Of a DNA stretch of 64,000 nt, positions 62,401 through 64,000 are shown one piece after another. The position numbers and the translations under genes were made by a program. Within the stretch, counting starts at the first letter, position 1. Each line of letters opens with the position of its first letter. The stretch lies in assembly GCA_947500525.1 (NCBI GenBank), contig CANMSH010000004.1, positions 252,783 through 316,782 of the forward strand, read 5' to 3'. Origin of the DNA: an uncultured Flavobacteriaceae bacterium. GTDB lineage: Bacteria > Bacteroidota > Bacteroidia > Flavobacteriales > Flavobacteriaceae. The notes beneath the pieces were generated by a model. The model worked only from the letters and a program-made list of their open reading frames with translations. It did not search any database and was not told where the DNA came from.

Positions 62401-62694
62401 TGGACTAAAACGTGGTTGTACTTCAAATGCCAAGCCTTGTCTCAATAAAGTAGCTTTGCCACCTGAAATAGGCATTTTATAAATATCTCCTAATAAGTCG
62501 AAGACAATCGTGTTGCCATTAGGACTAACATCAACGTTCATCCAAGTTCCTTCATCAGTCGAAAGTTGTACTTCTTTAAAACTCCAATCTCCTTGAGGAT
62601 TTGACACATCCCATTTTTTGCTATCTTTTTTTTGCGCATTCGTATTCAAGGCAAGAGCTATTCCAAGAAGGAAAAAAAGTTTGAATTTAGACAT
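59407..62694 (-). CDS. PD40-amidohydrolase fusion, exported
   Basis: 1,095 residues. Signal peptide (ALALNTNAQ), then a TolB-like propeller over about residues 35-650 (FSPDGSKILFTSDAGG, AEPSFSPDGKHIVYVTW, LVPSPDNKWIAFS), then an amidohydrolase domain with the metal motif DAHAHVGG near residue 720, further ligands in GIEHNIP and LGAHGQ, and the closing DLIVLDKNPLENI. The tail GCGCILGHE is Cys-rich. It should hydrolyse an amide or cyclic-amide substrate in the periplasm, likely a dipeptide; the substrate is not known. Confidence 0.83.
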   Translation of the reverse strand: MSKFKLFFLLGIALALNTNAQKKDSKKWDVSNPQGDWSFKEVQLSTDEGTWMNVDVSPNGNTIVFDLLGDIYKMPISGGKATLLRQGLAFEVQPRFSPDGSKILFTSDAGGGDNCWIMNADGSDPKQITKEKFRLLNNGVWSADGDYIIARKHFTSQRSLGAGELWMYHVTGGSGTQLTKRKNDQQDLNEPSTSMDGKYVYYSEDVYPGGFFQYNKDPNKQIYVIKRYSFETGKTQTITGGPGGAARPQISRDGKKLAFVKRIRTKSVLFIHDLETGEEWPLYDKLSKDQQEAWAIFGVYPGFSWMPNNKEIVFWSGGKIHKIDINSLKVSNIPFNAESTIKIAKTVAFDTPVFTKEFNSKVIRNTVTSPDEKTIAFNALGAIWTKKLPNGKPKRLTKGTDLEAEPSFSPDGKHIVYVTWNDENLGAIYKASIKGGTPVKLTSQKGIYRTPKYNNKGTQIVYTKEGGNGDQGRTFAKKTGIYTMNSDGKNVKWLEKNGQFPVFSNDGKSIYYQTGGKFFGSLTKSLKSIDLNGQQERTLLKSKYANRLVPSPDNKWIAFSNLHKAYVAPMPKTGKTIDLDNKTKIVPVSQISKDAGLNLHWSSDSKKIHWTLGDEYFTNGISKRFTFLKDSPDSIPPITEKGIKVNLKIPSDKPSGKVAFTGARIITMEGDKVIENGTIIIHENKIEALGNSADISIPKNAKIIDVKGKTIMPGIVDAHAHVGGFRSGLTTQKHWQFYANLAYGVTTAHDPSANSETVFTLAEMIKSGDMVGPRLYSTGFILYGADGDFKAVVNSLDDARSSIRRTKAFGALSVKSYNQPRREQRQQVMQAAREEGIFVVPEGGSTFYHNMSMIMDGHTGIEHNIPIAPVYKDVTTLWSNSNTGYTPTLVVNYAGMSGEYFWYQKDNIWENEKLLKYTPRRIIDARSRHRNMVPMEEYENGHILTSKTCKALTDVGVKVNLGAHGQLQGLGAHWELWMLQQGGMTNMEALRAATLNGAQYLGMGNDVGSLKVGKLADLIVLDKNPLENIQNTNSVSLTMVNGRLYDTGTMNEIGNYSKPRTKFYWENNKYNQSFKWHEDAQSFTTPGCGCILGHE

Positions 62695-62754
62695 AGAGTA
62701 GGTTTAGAAATTTACGTAGCTAATATACTTATTAATTGAGTTATTTTATATAAA

Positions 62755-62784
62755 AAAAGCTGCAACAATATTGTTGCAGCTTTT
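62755..62784 (-). terminator. Terminator after the zinc metalloprotease gene
   Basis: A 30-bp perfect palindrome (arms with GCTGCAACAAT) followed on the minus strand by a T-run; a strong terminator. Confidence 0.9.
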
Positions 62785-62806
62785 CATAAAATGAAATTAT
62801 AATAAT

Positions 62807-64000
62807 TTATTTTATTTCTTTTAGAGCGTTGTCTATCAACGTTCTTAAATGTTGTTTATGAGCTCTGGAAGAAACATCTCCAGAAGGTGCTGCCATTCTT
62901 CTAATGTTCTTTAAGTTATACAATGCCATTGACTTTGTAGCATGTGTATATCTTCCACTTTGCTTACCAGTCAAAGCACTAATCAACATATTTGTATATT
63001 CTAATTGTAAATTTTGTCTAAACGAATTTACGTTACCATAAATATCTGCTTGAAAAATAGCATTATTTAAATCAGACATCATTTCAGACAATTTATATTT
63101 ATTTCCGTACAATTCAGAATCAGTAATTCTTTGTGTTGTATTTGGGTGTAATAAATGTCTTAATATATTTCTCTGAATTCCTAATACTCTAGCATGAATT
63201 TTAGGATCTTCTGGTCCTCCAAAGAAATTATATCCTCTTCGTTGTCTTGCTGTATAATTATACAATTCATTCGGTACAGTAAAAGCATTTTTTGCAAATA
63301 CATAGTCTTTTAATGCTTTCATTGCTTGCTTCTGCTTTTCTCTTTCAACTGGCGTATATGGTTGTGTAGCTCCTGGCTGACCGTTCATCGCTCTATCAAC
63401 ATATACACCTCCAATATAGCGGGAAATTGTATTAGCCGAACCTGCTTGTTGTCCTGTAACTACAAAGTAAGAAAATAGTAACTCTTGGAATGATTTACCT
63501 GCCTCATTTTTCTTGTATTTACCAAGAATTTCTTTACCAACTTCATTTGCTAATTTCATTCTATTGATAGCATACTGAATAGCATCACTACTCATATCAC
63601 CAACATTCACTCTTGGATCAATTGCTTTTCCAGGAGCACGCATGTCATCAGCATCATTACCAAAGCTTAATTCTGGTTGTGCAGATTTGGCCAATAAAGC
63701 TTTCATTTCGCTATCGTTCATTGGCTGATATCCAAATTGAATAGCCCAAACATCATATGGACCAGGTCTAGTTGTCCAATATTCTCCTTGGTTATCTCTA
63801 TCCATATTATAGTTTACCGCAGGGTAGTCCATTACAGATCCCATTAAACCAACCTTAGAGGTAATAGCTGGGTTATTCACATCGGCAATTGAATGTAATT
63901 GGCTTGATTTCATATTGTGATTTAAACCAAGTGTATGGCCCATTTCATGTAAAATTAGGAAATGTAAAAATTCATTTACCATTTTACTTTTTTCTAGTTC
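62807..64000 (-). CDS. Large zinc-dependent metalloprotease (DUF4953/DUF5117 type), C-terminal part
   Basis: The reading frame is open to the window edge, so the 5' part is missing. The visible 397 residues start just before the zinc motif ILHEMGHTLGLNHN (HExxHxxGxxH) and include MGSVMDYPAVNY (a Met-turn-like segment). They end in the family's C-terminal domain (LRTLIDNALKEIK). Full members are about 800-900 residues with a signal peptide and a DUF5117 domain upstream. It is a secreted gluzincin-like/metzincin-like peptidase. Substrate unknown. Confidence 0.85.
   Translation of the reverse strand, partial: ELEKSKMVNEFLHFLILHEMGHTLGLNHNMKSSQLHSIADVNNPAITSKVGLMGSVMDYPAVNYNMDRDNQGEYWTTRPGPYDVWAIQFGYQPMNDSEMKALLAKSAQPELSFGNDADDMRAPGKAIDPRVNVGDMSSDAIQYAINRMKLANEVGKEILGKYKKNEAGKSFQELLFSYFVVTGQQAGSANTISRYIGGVYVDRAMNGQPGATQPYTPVEREKQKQAMKALKDYVFAKNAFTVPNELYNYTARQRRGYNFFGGPEDPKIHARVLGIQRNILRHLLHPNTTQRITDSELYGNKYKLSEMMSDLNNAIFQADIYGNVNSFRQNLQLEYTNMLISALTGKQSGRYTHATKSMALYNLKNIRRMAAPSGDVSSRAHKQHLRTLIDNALKEIK

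Noticed and set aside
59407..62694. Two separate genes (a propeller and an amidohydrolase)
   Set aside because: The frame is continuous, with a single signal peptide at the start and no internal start suited to a second gene.
1..64000. CRISPR array, tRNA, rRNA, prophage or insertion sequence
   Set aside because: No regularly spaced direct repeats, cloverleaf or rRNA-like stretch, transposase or integrase was seen; hairpins found fit terminators.

Overview
This window is chromosomal DNA from a member of the Bacteroidota, most likely a marine Flavobacteriaceae species. The evidence is AT-rich sequence, a type IX secretion C-terminal sorting domain, a decayed Oar-like TonB-dependent receptor, '...AQ' signal peptides, several -33/-7 promoters of the Bacteroidota form TTG-N17-23-TAnnTTTG, and many Bacteroidota-typical families (DUF349, DUF368, DUF4369, DUF5916, head-GIN, M14/S9/S10 peptidases). 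No rRNA, tRNA, CRISPR array, insertion sequence or prophage was recognised. Start codons were chosen by family alignment, operon packing and promoter position, because Shine-Dalgarno sites are weak here.

Layout. 1-3.1 kb: the end of an outer-membrane barrel gene, a sterol-desaturase-like enzyme, and a TonB receptor reduced to a pseudogene by an internal deletion. 3.1-7.6 kb: a compact six-gene operon matching arsenosugar biosynthesis (AhpD-like protein, ArsS, exported rhodanese, glycosyltransferase, nucleoside phosphorylase, ArsM). 7.7-10.9 kb: ribonuclease Z, a mini type IX sorting-domain protein, a STAS-like protein, then pyrB and pyrR. 11-17.2 kb: a TPR protein, tandem DUF368 transporters, aroE and a DUF349 protein. 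17.2-25.3 kb: a KAS III enzyme, a small barrel protein, htpG, a prolyl oligopeptidase, an esterase, a DUF1801 protein and a VanX-like dipeptidase. 25.6-30.1 kb: a kinase-like protein of unknown role directly upstream of pyruvate carboxylase. 30.2-33.2 kb: an S1/P1 nuclease and an SPFH operon with three very small genes and a terminal Arc-type regulator. 33.2-40.2 kb: DUF5916, M14 peptidase, DUF819 transporter and DUF4369 lipoprotein. 40.2-43.1 kb: an AIM24/YbjQ/small-membrane-protein cluster. 43.2-47.4 kb: DUF4870, PadR, PspC, NTF2-like and head-GIN genes. 47.5-52.7 kb: XdhC, TolB-like propellers, an S10 carboxypeptidase and a YdeI-like protein. 52.9-55.6 kb: DinB, YCII/DGPF, an ECF42-type sigma factor and an AHSA1-like protein. 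55.7-59.4 kb: DUF4287, SRPBCC, an AraC regulator, a membrane protein and a GNAT enzyme. 59.4-64 kb: a PD40-amidohydrolase and the C-terminal part of a large zinc metalloprotease.

Most genes are core or envelope functions of a free-living flavobacterium. The points most worth following are: the arsenosugar operon, where the phosphorylase has an Asp at the base-selecting position that suits an adenine nucleoside; the kinase-fold protein next to pyc; the SPFH operon with a near-perfect promoter, an inverted repeat at the predicted start of transcription and its own ribbon-helix-helix protein; the paired, diverged DUF368 transporters; and several hydrophobic microproteins of 20-60 residues lying inside operons.
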